From positions 1 to 38,537 of the forward strand of contig CASDYC010000003.1 of assembly GCA_949285665.1 (NCBI GenBank): 38,537 bases of DNA, read 5' to 3'. Position 1 is the stretch's first letter; each line of letters begins with the position of its first letter. A model generated the notes under the pieces. The model made no database searches, was not told the origin of the DNA, and saw only the letters and a program-made list of their open reading frames with translations. Shown piece by piece: positions 18,400 through 27,211 of the stretch. Origin of the DNA: an uncultured bacterium. Its GTDB lineage: Bacteria; Bacillota_I; Bacilli_A; RFN20; CAG-826. Position numbers and translations under genes: made by a program.

Positions 18400-18927
18400 T
18401 TAATTTTCTTTCTTAGGTATTATTGGCAATAAAATATAAGGTTTATCGTTTTCATCAGAATATATTGTTGTAATTCCATGATATGATTTAGATTTACTGT
18501 CAATATTATGAGTATACATAGCTTATCCTTTCCATACTTTATCATGTTTTAATAAAGCTAACATTACTTTTAAAGATAGCGTTCTAAATAAACTAAGTAG
18601 CATTCTTAAACGTAGATATGATGAAATATTAACTCTTGACCATTTATCTTTACTAGTAAATGAAAAATCTTTTCCTCCAACATAAAATACTAAACGATAT
18701 CCTTTTGGAACAATAACCGATGTAGGCCATACTTCTACTACATCAAGCTGAACTTTTTCGTTTTCTTTTAGAAGTTGTTTTTCATCATGAGTATGATATG
18801 GACGATATGGTTTACTTTTTTCATGATCAAGTTTTCTATGAGATACACGTAACCAACCATTAGTTATTACTCCATGTTAATCATTTTCCGATATAAAAGA
18901 AAGATCTTTTTCATTTTCATGTTTTAA
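18400..18927 (-). pseudogene. Decayed CocE/NonD-family hydrolase (C-terminal fragment)
   Basis: One minus-strand frame reads TNGWLRVSHRKLDHEKSKP, then KPYRPYHTHDEKQLLKENE, VQLDVVEVWPTSVIVPKGYR, and near the end DKPYILLPIIPKK. These are the C-terminal jelly-roll (X-Pro dipeptidyl-peptidase C-like) blocks of CocE/NonD hydrolases, in the right order. The frame is broken by TAA just before the TNGWLR block and by another TAA after KVWKG, and the alpha/beta-hydrolase part with the catalytic serine is missing. The piece between GGKDF and the last block does not fit the family, suggesting replacement or drift. It is a dead remnant, confidently non-functional; the exact left and right edges are estimates. 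Confidence 0.75.
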
Positions 18928-18928
18928 T

Positions 18929-18951
18929 AAAAAAAGCCCGACTTCTCGGAC
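18929..18951 (-). terminator. Terminator after tRNA-Ser(GCU)
   Basis: On the minus strand the hairpin CCGA-GAAG-TCGG is followed by GC and a run of seven T. It lies 54 bases downstream of the tRNA gene and ends its transcript. Confidence 0.75.
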
Positions 18952-19004
18952 ATATATAATTAATTTTGACACATTTGAATTATATCAAAATATTAGCTAT
19001 ACGA

Positions 19005-19095
19005 TGGCGGAGTAAGAGAGATTCGAACTCTCGCACCGGTTACCCGATCTACTTCCTTAGCAGGGAAGCCCCTTCACCAACTTGGGTATTACTCC
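19005..19095 (-). tRNA. tRNA-Ser (anticodon GCU)
   Basis: A 91-nt class II cloverleaf on the minus strand with the long variable arm expected of tRNA-Ser and an encoded CCA. The acceptor pairs GGAGTAA with TTACTCC, G is the discriminator, and the anticodon loop CTGCTAA sits between CTTCC and GGAAG. It reads AGC and AGU codons. Confidence 0.95.
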
Positions 19096-19158
19096 GTTTG
19101 TGCTTTAATATAATAACATAAATTAGTTATTATAATAAAGCATTTATTTACTTAATAA

Positions 19159-20592
19159 TTAATAAGCTTTAGCAAAATATATTACATATTTTGCTTTTTT
19201 TCCACATATTGGGCATTTTTCTTCAAATAAATCTTGTTCAAATGGCATACATCTTGAAGTTGCGCTGGTATCATCTTTTACTTTATTTTCACACTCTTCG
19301 TCACCACACCAACAAACTTTAGCATATCCACCTTTATTAACAACATCTTTTAATTCTTTATAACTATGAACTTCATATATATTTTCATTTAAAAATTTTA
19401 ATGCTTTTTTATACATTTCTTGATGAATTTCTTTTAAAATTGTTGGTACAGCTAATTCAAAATCACAGAGATCTGTAGTGATTTTTTGATTATTTACTCT
19501 TTTTACATATGTAATTTGATTAATAGCTAAATCTCTTGGTCCAATTTCAACTCTAAGTGGTACGCCTTTCATTTCATATTCTGAAAACTTCCAACCAGGA
19601 GTATGATCACTTACATCTAATTTAGTTCTAATTCCAAGTTTAGTTAAATCTTTTAATAATTTATCACAAGCATTTTTAACTTTTTCATCTTGATATCTTA
19701 TTGGAACAATAACAACTTGAATTGGAGCAACATATGGAGGTAATACTAAACCATTATCATCTCCATGTACCATAATGATAGCTCCTAATAATCTTGTAGA
19801 TACACCCCAACTTGTTTGATATGGATATTTAATTTTTCCATCTTTATCCAAATATTTAACACCAAAAGCCTCTGTAAATCCTTGGCCAAAATAATGAGTT
19901 GTTCCACTTTGAAGAGCTCTTTTATCATGCATTAACGCTTCAATTGAATAAGTTTCAAGAGCACCAGCAAACTTTTCTTTTTCTGATTTTCGACCTTTTA
20001 CAAATGGAATTGCTAAAACATCTCTTCCTAAATTATCATAAATATCAAGCATTTTAAGAGTTTCTTCTCTAGCTTCTTTTTCACTTAAATGTAGTGTGTG
20101 ACCTTCTTGCCATAAGAATTCGCTACCTCTTAAAAATGGTCTTGTTGTTTTTTCCCATCTTACAACACTACACCATTGATTATATAATTTTGGTAAATCT
20201 CTGTAAGAATTAACAATTCTTGCATAAAAACTCGTAAATAAAACTTCACTAGTTGGTCTAATTATTAAAGGATCTTCAATCTTTTTTTCTCCACCAATAT
20301 TTGCCACTAATGTTTCAGGAGCAAATCCTTCAACATGTTCTTTTTCTTTATTAAATAAACTCTCTGGTATAACAAGTGGCATATAAACATTTTCATGACC
20401 AGTTTCTTTAAATTTTTTATCTAAATAATTTCTAATTTCTTCCCAAATTGCATAACCATATGGACGATAAATAATAAAACCCTTAACATCACTATAATCC
20501 ATTAATTCGGCTTTTTTACAAACATCTGTGTACCATTTTGCAAAATCTTGGTCTCTTGGAGTTATTGCATCATTTTTAAATTTTTGTTTCAT
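19159..20592 (-). CDS. proS: Prolyl-tRNA synthetase, eukaryote/archaea-like type without editing domain
   Basis: This 477-residue class II synthetase attaches proline to tRNA-Pro. It is the short form (ProS type 3): it lacks the 180-residue insertion editing domain of the bacterial type and carries the C-terminal extension. Motifs seen are GFIIYRPYGYAIWEEIR (motif 1), RPTSEV and RWEKTTRPFLRGSEFLWQEGHT (proline-binding TxE and motif 2), and a Cys-rich C-terminal domain with CWCGDEEC and CPICGKK, likely a zinc site, ending in the usual Tyr. Its start lies one base beyond the stop of the upstream degenerate GGDEF/EAL gene, so they are cotranscribed. Confidence 0.96.
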   Translation of the reverse strand: MKQKFKNDAITPRDQDFAKWYTDVCKKAELMDYSDVKGFIIYRPYGYAIWEEIRNYLDKKFKETGHENVYMPLVIPESLFNKEKEHVEGFAPETLVANIGGEKKIEDPLIIRPTSEVLFTSFYARIVNSYRDLPKLYNQWCSVVRWEKTTRPFLRGSEFLWQEGHTLHLSEKEAREETLKMLDIYDNLGRDVLAIPFVKGRKSEKEKFAGALETYSIEALMHDKRALQSGTTHYFGQGFTEAFGVKYLDKDGKIKYPYQTSWGVSTRLLGAIIMVHGDDNGLVLPPYVAPIQVVIVPIRYQDEKVKNACDKLLKDLTKLGIRTKLDVSDHTPGWKFSEYEMKGVPLRVEIGPRDLAINQITYVKRVNNQKITTDLCDFELAVPTILKEIHQEMYKKALKFLNENIYEVHSYKELKDVVNKGGYAKVCWCGDEECENKVKDDTSATSRCMPFEQDLFEEKCPICGKKAKYVIYFAKAY

Positions 20593-20593
20593 C

Positions 20594-22351
20594 TTAATTC
20601 TCCTTTTTGTTTAATATATTTTTCTTAATTTTATTTAAAATTCTCTTATTAACCGGTAATATCATATCACTAATTTCTCCAATAGAATCACCAGAAATAT
20701 AATTCAAACCTTCTTTAACTCTTACTTCTAATTCACTAAGAGTGTTGACAGATTTTAATATAATAGTTTTCTTAAATTTTAATATCTTTTCAATAGCTTT
20801 TATTAAAGATATTGAAGAGTGTGATATATCTTGAAAAGTTTTTTCAAAATATACACTATCAAATATAAAATATGAAAATAAATTATATAACTCATCCGGT
20901 AGTTCTAATGTTCTTTCAGTTATATTTAATCCTAATATATAACTCTTATTTGAAATTTTTCTAAATTCATCAATAATTGTTTTACTATCTAAATTTCTTA
21001 AAATATCATCTTCATTAAAAACTAAAACTAATTGAACATTTTTAGCATTTTGAATATAACCAAGTAATGAATTACAGCAATCTAATTCAAAGAATTTTAA
21101 TTCATAAAATAATAATAAATTACTAGTATCTAAAGATTTTTCATTATTAAATTTAGAACATAAATATTTTAATATCTCTGAAAATAATCTTTTTGATAAA
21201 CCAAGATTATAAGCATATTGTTTAACTTCATTAATATCACTGAATACTTTACTAGTAGCTCTTACATACGATAAATATCCAAAAACACTTAAATCATTAA
21301 TATCTAAAATTGGTTGAAATGAGAATTTTAAGGAATGTAATTTAATAATACTTTCAATTTCATTTTTATAAGATTGATCAAAATAAAATGAATTACTAAT
21401 ATTTGTATCATAAAATAAATATTTTTTCTGTTTAGTTATTGCTTCATTTAGTGTTTGTCTTAAAGTTTTAATAACTTTTGAAAAATCTTTTGGGAAATAT
21501 TTATGTTCAACAACACCCGCTTTATATGTAACTTTGTTTCTTAAGTTATTTAATTCAATAAATAAATCAAAATCATTAAAAATATTATTCAATAATCTCA
21601 AGGCTTCAATATGTTTTATAACTTTAAAATCATGTAATATAAATGAATTATTAGAAAAATCAACTAAGACTCTTTTTTTACAATATTTTGCAATAATGTC
21701 TTTAAATGAATAAAAGACAAAAATATCAATATTTGTATCATTAATTAAATAATCGATCTTAAATTGAAAAATATATGAAGCACCTCTAAATGGTTTGTTA
21801 TTTAAAAAATAACTCTCAATTTCTTTATTTGTTGATTTAAAAGAATAATTAACACTATTTATGTGTTTATTATCATCCATATTTACAAGAGGTAAATTTT
21901 TAAATAACATTTCTCTCATGTGAATCATATTTTTTGCACGATTTACAGCATATATTTCTAAAAGACAAAAACAGTGTAATTTTTTAGAACCAATATTTTT
22001 AATATCAACACAGACTTCTTTATTAATATCTTTAATATTTTCTACAGCTTGACTTAAAAAATCTTCGACTATATTTTGACTGTGTTCATCAAAAGATTTA
22101 ATAAAACTTTCAACTCTTATTTTTTTAACTCCACCTAATTTTCTTTTATCAAAATAATAAACATATTGAGATTTATAATCATAACAAATGATATTTTCGT
22201 GATATTTGTGGTTTTTTCTTCTCAAAATTATGTTATCAAAAATGATAAAGTAAATTAAAAAGCAAATAACTACAACAAAAACAATCGCAACTATTGAAAT
22301 TACGATATAAAAATCATTTGAAGTAAATTTGGTTACTAAAAAGTTATTCAT
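20594..22351 (-). CDS. Membrane-anchored degenerate GGDEF/EAL-like protein
   Basis: The 585-residue product has one N-terminal membrane helix (about 14-42). Residues 270-320 resemble the end of a GGDEF domain (VTYKAGVVEHKYFPKDF, then an Lys-Lys-Tyr-Leu-Phe-Tyr-Asp stretch) without the signature. Residues 342-570 follow EAL-domain order: FSFQPILDINDLSVFGYLSY in place of YQPIVD...GFEALLR, then KSVNTLSELEVRVKEGLNYI and SGDSIGEIS for the usual VETEEQ...YVQGYLFGKP. The catalytic Glu of EAL is Leu360 here, and I do not see the metal ligands of the later motifs, so c-di-GMP hydrolysis is unlikely. A binding or scaffold role is inferred. It is cotranscribed with proS, one base apart. Confidence 0.6.
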   Translation of the reverse strand: MNNFLVTKFTSNDFYIVISIVAIVFVVVICFLIYFIIFDNIILRRKNHKYHENIICYDYKSQYVYYFDKRKLGGVKKIRVESFIKSFDEHSQNIVEDFLSQAVENIKDINKEVCVDIKNIGSKKLHCFCLLEIYAVNRAKNMIHMREMLFKNLPLVNMDDNKHINSVNYSFKSTNKEIESYFLNNKPFRGASYIFQFKIDYLINDTNIDIFVFYSFKDIIAKYCKKRVLVDFSNNSFILHDFKVIKHIEALRLLNNIFNDFDLFIELNNLRNKVTYKAGVVEHKYFPKDFSKVIKTLRQTLNEAITKQKKYLFYDTNISNSFYFDQSYKNEIESIIKLHSLKFSFQPILDINDLSVFGYLSYVRATSKVFSDINEVKQYAYNLGLSKRLFSEILKYLCSKFNNEKSLDTSNLLLFYELKFFELDCCNSLLGYIQNAKNVQLVLVFNEDDILRNLDSKTIIDEFRKISNKSYILGLNITERTLELPDELYNLFSYFIFDSVYFEKTFQDISHSSISLIKAIEKILKFKKTIILKSVNTLSELEVRVKEGLNYISGDSIGEISDMILPVNKRILNKIKKNILNKKEN

Positions 22352-22412
22352 AACCTAAATATTTTATCATAAAAAAATATATTTTTTTATGAAAGATATA
22401 ATTATTTAAAAA

Positions 22413-22440
22413 AATATTGCAAAACCTTAATATTTTTATT
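22413..22440 (+). repeat. Copy 2 of the intergenic GCAAAACYTAAATATTTTTA-type motif
   Basis: A diverged match (ATTGCAAAACCTTAATATTTTTA) to the segments at 14312-14340 and 33003-33030. It sits 30 bases upstream of tRNA-Ser(CGA), again in an AT-rich gap. Confidence 0.35.
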
Positions 22441-22469
22441 TTTTAAAATATTGATTTATAATATTTATT

Positions 22470-22557
22470 GGAGAAGTACCCAAGAGGTTTAAGGGATCAG
22501 TTTCGAAAACTGACAGTAGCTTTGCTAGCGAGGGTTCAAATCCCTTCTTCTCCGCCA
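22470..22557 (+). tRNA. tRNA-Ser (anticodon CGA)
   Basis: An 88-nt class II tRNA with encoded CCA. The acceptor is GGAGAAG with CTTCTCC, G is the discriminator, the anticodon loop TTCGAAA is flanked by CAGT and ACTG, and the variable arm is AGTAGCTTTGCTAGCGA-like. It decodes UCG. The 258-base gap that follows up to the YitT gene contains a TTTGCCA/TGGCAAA hairpin (22644-22661) without a good T-run, and nothing else that I can support. Confidence 0.95.
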
Positions 22558-22785
22558 TATCAAAAATAAATGTAAAATTATTAGTCTATATTTTTCTTAA
22601 TAAACAAAAAACAAGTTTTTCTCAATAAATTCAAGTACGGACATTTGCCATTTTTGGCAAAAATTTGCATTAGAGTTAAAAAATAATTTTCAAATTTTGT
22701 TTAAATGTTTTAATTGCTTAGAAAATTAGTGGTTTTATTAATCAATAAATTTTATTTATTATTTGATAAGTTTATTATCTAATAA

Positions 22786-22819
22786 TTAAAAATAACCAGC
22801 AAAACCTGGTTATTTTTAA
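22786..22819 (-). terminator. Terminator hairpin at the end of the YitT-family gene
   Basis: A 14-bp perfect stem, with CCAG/CTGG at its top and A/T-rich base, closes CAAAAC. The stop codon of the YitT-family gene lies in its right arm. The T-run is part of the stem, so it works mainly on the minus strand. Confidence 0.65.
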
Positions 22820-23841
22820 TCAATTGGTCTTATAAAGAATCTACCATATACTTGTTTTAAGTTAACAGTATTTATAAAACTAGTCGGATCTGAAATTCTA
22901 ATTTTGTGGACTAATCTTGCAACCTCACTATTTGAAACAACACAATAAATTATAAATTTATCATTTCCTGTATAGCCACCTTTTGCTTTTACAATGGTAC
23001 AAGAATGTGGAACGTTAGCAACAATTACCTTTGCTAATTGTTCATTACCGGTGACAATTTGAAGTTGAACTTTTTTATTTCTAACATTAATTGTATCTAT
23101 AACTAAAGATGAGAAGAATAAATACGAAATAGAAAATAAAGCTGTAACAATTGCTACACTTGCATTAGAATGATGGAATATTGATAAAATTGTAAATGTT
23201 AAAATAATTATTCCATTTAATAAAGACATATATTTTCCAGTTGAAGTAGATTTTTTTGTTGAATAATAATAAGCAATAATATCAACCCCGCCCGCACTAT
23301 GATTTGCTTTAAATGCAATTCCTGAAGAAAGACCAGTCATAATACCTGCAAATATACCTCTTGCTAGTGGTTCATCTGCTAAAAATAAACCAATTTGATC
23401 AAAAATTACATTTTCTCCAGTTGGTAAAAAGTTAATAAAAATTGATACAAAAGCAACATTTAATGTTGTATAAAATGAAAATTTAAATCCTAATTTCCAA
23501 AATGAAAAAACTAATAATGGAATATTTAAAATAAAATAAAATATAGATTGAAGTAAATTATAATTTACTTCTAATCCAAATATTTGCCCGAATAAAATAA
23601 TACATTGAGAAACACCAGACATACCTCCAGTTGCAAGATGTGGAATAATATTTGGATCACTTCCAACAACTGCTAGAGTTGAATCTCCTAAAGAAATAAA
23701 ACATCTAAATCCAAGAGCAAAAAAGAACGCACTTAAAATACATAAAAATAGTGTTGTACCAGATTCAATTACAAATCTAGTGCTTTTGTGTTCAATTAAG
23801 AAATAATGGAGCTCTTTTTTTAGATATTTAAAGTAAAACAT
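22816..23841 (-). CDS. YitT-family membrane protein with DUF2179 domain
   Basis: The 341-residue product has five to six membrane segments (from IESGTTLFLCILSAFFFALG onward), the conserved GGMSGVSQ and GIMTGLSSGIAFKANHSAGG stretches of the YitT/DUF161 family, and a C-terminal cytoplasmic DUF2179 domain (PHSCTIVKAKGGYTGNDKF, then VSNSEVARLVHKI and DPTSFINTV). YitT proteins are widespread in Firmicutes; their substrate is not established. The long basic N-terminal part (MFYFKYLKKELHYFL) is unusual but no better start is visible. It is divergent from the thioredoxin-like gene, sharing a 179-base promoter region. Confidence 0.88.
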   Translation of the reverse strand: MFYFKYLKKELHYFLIEHKSTRFVIESGTTLFLCILSAFFFALGFRCFISLGDSTLAVVGSDPNIIPHLATGGMSGVSQCIILFGQIFGLEVNYNLLQSIFYFILNIPLLVFSFWKLGFKFSFYTTLNVAFVSIFINFLPTGENVIFDQIGLFLADEPLARGIFAGIMTGLSSGIAFKANHSAGGVDIIAYYYSTKKSTSTGKYMSLLNGIIILTFTILSIFHHSNASVAIVTALFSISYLFFSSLVIDTINVRNKKVQLQIVTGNEQLAKVIVANVPHSCTIVKAKGGYTGNDKFIIYCVVSNSEVARLVHKIRISDPTSFINTVNLKQVYGRFFIRPID

Positions 23842-24020
23842 ATCTATGAAAAATGATATATTATTTTTTCAAAAAAATGAATATTTTTTAAAAAAATTAT
23901 TTATAATTTTAAGTATACATTTTAAAGATATTAATATATATATTAATATTTGAATATGTTTTTAATTAGTGATAATATATTAAAGATTTATTTTTATGGA
24001 TTTAAGGAGAGTGTACAAAC

Positions 24021-24863
24021 ATGTGGAAAAAATTAGCTACACCATTTGTTAAAATATGGGATTGGATTAAAGAAACAGCATGGATCCAACCTTTATTAAT
24101 TGTTGGTATTGTATTTGGTATTATTTTCTCAATTTCACCATTAGTTTCTTGGATTCAAGGAATGCAAGATAATACTGGTGAAGCAATGGAATACTATAAT
24201 AGATTTAACGTATCATTAAGAGGTGTTAGTGCTGATCAAGCAGATGATACAAGTGAAGCTGGAAAATTAGTTCAAAATATTATGACTGCATATAATTCTG
24301 CTGACGCAACTGAAAGAAATAATGCAATTGAAAATTTACCAGCAGAAAGATTTTTCTTAGCATTTGTTGAAGAAGATTGTACCGCTTGTGAAGAAGCAAA
24401 AGGTGGTTTTGAATATTTAGAAAAGAACTTTGGAAGTGGTAACTTTGTTTCAAAAACTAACGGAACAAGCGATAATTTAGATTTTAATTTAGTCACAATC
24501 AATGTTGGAGAAGAAAGAGATTCAGGTGATACTGAAGATGAAACATTATTCAGTGTATTTACTGGAACTTATAGCTTCTTTTTTGAAACATTTGGAGGAA
24601 ATATGTTTGATTCTGAATATTATATTGGTGGCCATGTTGATGAAACAAGCCTTGAAACATTTATTTCAGCAAGTTCTAGCGATACATTCCCAACTCCTTC
24701 TATTTTATTAGTTGATTTTACAACTCCAGAAAATGGCGGAGTTAGAGATATTATGTTCCAAGTCCAAGGTAAAGATAATAGATCTGGTGATGGTGCAAAA
24801 GCATTAACATTAATGGATTGTTGGAATAAAACTGGTGATTTTTCACTTGTTGAAAATGACTAA
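24021..24863 (+). CDS. Membrane-anchored thioredoxin-like protein with CTAC motif
   Basis: This 280-residue protein has an amphipathic N-terminus rich in Trp and Lys (WKKLATPFVKIWDWIKE), one membrane helix at about 22-45 and an outside-facing domain. Residues 112-123 read FLAFVEEDCTAC: a strand followed by a CxxC pair (Cys120, Cys123), the thioredoxin active-site layout. About 100 residues later, FPTPSILLVDF supplies the cis-proline strand. The long, acidic, Ser/Gly-rich insertion between them is unusual. AGGAG lies ten bases before the ATG and a GATAAT -10 near 23971. A thiol-disulfide role on extracytoplasmic proteins is inferred. The gene after it follows at 26 bases on the same strand. 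Confidence 0.65.
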   Translation: MWKKLATPFVKIWDWIKETAWIQPLLIVGIVFGIIFSISPLVSWIQGMQDNTGEAMEYYNRFNVSLRGVSADQADDTSEAGKLVQNIMTAYNSADATERNNAIENLPAERFFLAFVEEDCTACEEAKGGFEYLEKNFGSGNFVSKTNGTSDNLDFNLVTINVGEERDSGDTEDETLFSVFTGTYSFFFETFGGNMFDSEYYIGGHVDETSLETFISASSSDTFPTPSILLVDFTTPENGGVRDIMFQVQGKDNRSGDGAKALTLMDCWNKTGDFSLVEND

Positions 24864-24889
24864 TTAATAATTAAAGAGTTTTAAATAAA

Positions 24890-25582
24890 ATGTCTTGCTT
24901 TAAATATAAACTAAATCAAAATAATATTGAAATTGAATCTAGTACTTTTAAAAAACCAAAATATGATTTTGAAAACGGTTTTATAATTATTAAAGACGAT
25001 TCAAATGAAATTAGTAAAAAAATTAAATATAAAAAAGGAAAAAATTTAATTGAACTTTGTAAATTATCAAGTGAACAAACAATTGATGATTTAAATTTAG
25101 ATTATATTAAAGCAATTTATACTGATTCTAATAAATTTAAAATTGGAATCTTATCAAAAACTTATGCACCACTATTTTTATATTCAAAAGATAAAAATAT
25201 AATTTGTGCTATATATATAAATAAGGATACAACCATTGATTTATTAGTTAAAAAAGTTATTGAAACTTTAAAAATTAAAGAAAATATTAATCCTCAAGAA
25301 TTAATTGCAATTTTTGCTCCAGGTGTTTCTTTTTCTAGTATTAATATAACTTCAAAAGAAAGAGCAAAAATTGATAAATTAGGCTATTTAGCTAGTCTTA
25401 AAACTTCATTTGATGTAATTCATTTTGATGTCACACTTATGAATTATATGATGTTAATTGAAGAAGGATTATTAGCTGATAATATTATCTTAAATGACCA
25501 AAACTTATTCGATGATTATAATGAAATATTTGAAGCTATTAATAAAAATCAATCAATATTAACTAGTATTAAATTAAAATAA
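24890..25582 (+). CDS. YfiH/laccase-domain-like protein lacking the metal site
   Basis: The 230-residue product shows the order of the YfiH (Cu-oxidase_4, purine nucleoside phosphorylase-like) family: KIGILSKTYAPLFLYSKD (85-102) in place of VGVLTADCVPVLF, NIICAIYINKDTTIDLLVKK for the AAHAGWRG block, NPQELIAIFAPGVSFSSI (134-151) for the ENLLAWLGPAISPCCYEV block, and HFDVTLMNYMMLIEEGL (178-194) for HLDLWAANRAQL. The conserved Cys and His residues that bind the metal in the family are replaced (Tyr92 and Asn111 regions), so enzymatic function is doubtful. The family call is from pattern alone. It probably shares a transcript with the thioredoxin-like gene 26 bases upstream. Confidence 0.5.
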   Translation: MSCFKYKLNQNNIEIESSTFKKPKYDFENGFIIIKDDSNEISKKIKYKKGKNLIELCKLSSEQTIDDLNLDYIKAIYTDSNKFKIGILSKTYAPLFLYSKDKNIICAIYINKDTTIDLLVKKVIETLKIKENINPQELIAIFAPGVSFSSINITSKERAKIDKLGYLASLKTSFDVIHFDVTLMNYMMLIEEGLLADNIILNDQNLFDDYNEIFEAINKNQSILTSIKLK

Positions 25583-25595
25583 GCTAAAAAATTAA

Positions 25596-26150
25596 TTAAA
25601 TATTTCTTAAAATATAAAGTTTAGAATAACCATAAGAATAATATTTAATAAATTTAAAATAATTACTATATTTACTTAAATCAAGTTGTGTATTAGTTTC
25701 CAAAACTAATACACTTTTTTTATTAATTAAGTTATTTTTTATTAAATAATCAACACTATTAAAATAATAATCTAAATTAATATATGGTGGATCTAAAAAA
25801 ACAATATCAAAAACTAGATTATTATTTTTATAATATTCTAAAGCACTTAAATAATCTAAATTTTTTACCTCATTATTTAAAATATTTAAGTTTTGCACGT
25901 TTTTTTGAATGATTTGGTATGAATTTTTATCTAAATCATTAAAATAAACAAACTTTGCATCTCGAGAAATTGCTTCAATTCCAAGAGCGCCTGATCCTGA
26001 AAATAAATCTAAAACGACTGATTCATAAATATAAGGTTGTAAGATTGAAAAAATTGCTTCTCTAACTCGAGATTTACTTGGAATTGTTTTTAAAGTATCT
26101 GGTGTTAAAATATTTTTGTTTTTAAATTTTCCAGCAATAATTTTAATCAT
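25596..26150 (-). CDS. rsmD: 16S rRNA (guanine966-N2)-methyltransferase RsmD
   Basis: This 184-residue SAM-dependent methyltransferase modifies G966 of 16S rRNA in the small subunit. Motifs are IIAGKFKNKNI and TIPSKSRVREAIFSIL at the N-terminus, the SAM site VLDLFSGSGALGIEAISR and the catalytic DIVFLDPPY (D/NPPY type). Length matches the family. The ATG overlaps the stop of the ylbF-like gene by four bases (ATGA), as in the ylbF-ylbH neighbourhood of Bacillus. It is convergent with the YfiH-like gene. Confidence 0.95.
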   Translation of the reverse strand: MIKIIAGKFKNKNILTPDTLKTIPSKSRVREAIFSILQPYIYESVVLDLFSGSGALGIEAISRDAKFVYFNDLDKNSYQIIQKNVQNLNILNNEVKNLDYLSALEYYKNNNLVFDIVFLDPPYINLDYYFNSVDYLIKNNLINKKSVLVLETNTQLDLSKYSNYFKFIKYYSYGYSKLYILRNI

Positions 26151-26500
26151 TTTTTAATGTCCTTATTAAAAATATATATTAAATTTTCATCTATATAAGA
26201 ATAAAAATCTTTAACTTCTGCATAGTATTTTAAATAATTCTTAACAATTTGATTATCATAATAAACTTTTGATAATTCATTAAATTCTTTTTTAATTTGT
26301 TTTATTTTTTTATTATCTTTATTATTTTTACTCACTTCTATTTTATATTCTTCTTGAAGTTTATTTATTTTTGTTTTCATATTAAATAAATTAATATCAT
26401 TATTTAATTTATTTTCATAAAAAATTAAATTCTTATAAGAATCACTTTCTAATATTAATTGTTTAAGTTCGAGTAATTTTTCTAATAATAACGCTTCCAT
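26147..26500 (-). CDS. ylbF: YlbF-family protein (Com_YlbF)
   Basis: A 117-residue all-helical protein: LLLEKLLELKQLILESDSY, then a central coiled segment MKTKINKLQEEYKIEV and LSKVYYDNQIVKNYLKYYAEV. This is the YlbF/YmcA helical-hairpin pattern. In Bacillus, YlbF works with YmcA and YaaT in the Y-complex that tunes RNase Y cleavage of mRNAs. No YmcA or RNase Y is in the window, but RNase J (27212-28897) is close by. The stop overlaps rsmD, the same order as in Bacillus, which supports the call. Confidence 0.75.
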   Translation of the reverse strand: MEALLLEKLLELKQLILESDSYKNLIFYENKLNNDINLFNMKTKINKLQEEYKIEVSKNNKDNKKIKQIKKEFNELSKVYYDNQIVKNYLKYYAEVKDFYSYIDENLIYIFNKDIKK

Positions 26501-26545
26501 TTATATCAAAATTCTTTAAAAAATATTATAAATATTATAATATAT

Positions 26546-27121
26546 ATGGCGATGGAAAAATTATTTAAAATTGTAAAAGATAATAAAAAAAGTTTAAGAG
26601 AGAAATCAATTGATATTAAATTGCCTTTAAATGATGAAATTAATCAACTTGGTCTTGATATGTTAAATTATTTAAAATTATCTCAAGATGAAGAATTTTT
26701 AAAAACTCATAAAGATGTTAGAGAAGGCGTTGGATTAGCGGCTCCTCAAATTGGAAGAAATATTAAATTAATTGCAATTTATTTACAAGATTTAAATCAT
26801 AATAATCAATTAATAACAAAACAATTTGTCTTAGTTAATCCAAAAATTGTTCAAGAATCAGCTAAAAAATGTTACTTAAGGCAAGGCGAAGGGTGTCTTT
26901 CCGTTGATAAAAAACATGAAGGTTATGTTTATCGAGCAAATAAAATAACTGTTGAAGCTTATTCAATTTTAGATCAAAAACCAATTACAATAACTGCAAG
27001 TGGTTATTTAAGTATTGTTTTACAACATGAAATAGATCATCTTTATGGTATTTTATATTATGATAGAATAAATTCATTTGAACCATTCAAAGTTGATAAT
27101 AATGCTGTTGCAATTGAATAA
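26546..27121 (+). CDS. def: Peptide deformylase
   Basis: The 191-residue enzyme removes the formyl group from nascent proteins at the ribosome exit. The three deformylase motifs are complete: GVGLAAPQIG, EGCLSV (metal Cys) and QHEIDHLYG (two metal His and catalytic Glu). The extra segment between motifs one and two and the N-terminal extension (MEKLFKIVKDNKKSLREKS) are typical of type 2 deformylases of Gram-positive bacteria. It is divergent from ylbF with 45 bases between starts; the ATG at 26546 lacks a strong ribosome site, and the alternative Met two codons on would change little. Confidence 0.96.
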   Translation: MAMEKLFKIVKDNKKSLREKSIDIKLPLNDEINQLGLDMLNYLKLSQDEEFLKTHKDVREGVGLAAPQIGRNIKLIAIYLQDLNHNNQLITKQFVLVNPKIVQESAKKCYLRQGEGCLSVDKKHEGYVYRANKITVEAYSILDQKPITITASGYLSIVLQHEIDHLYGILYYDRINSFEPFKVDNNAVAIE

Positions 27122-27211
27122 TAATTGATAATTTTATAATATAAATATATAATAAAAACGAAGAAGAAAAATATGACAATTATTGACTGTTAATTTAATT
27201 ATGGAGAAAGT

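Noticed and set aside
20594-22351. Active c-di-GMP phosphodiesterase
   Set aside because: The catalytic Glu and surrounding metal ligands are absent.
22644-22661. TTTGCCA/TGGCAAA hairpin as terminator of tRNA-Ser(CGA)
   Set aside because: Seven-bp stem without a following T-run, 87 bases from the tRNA.
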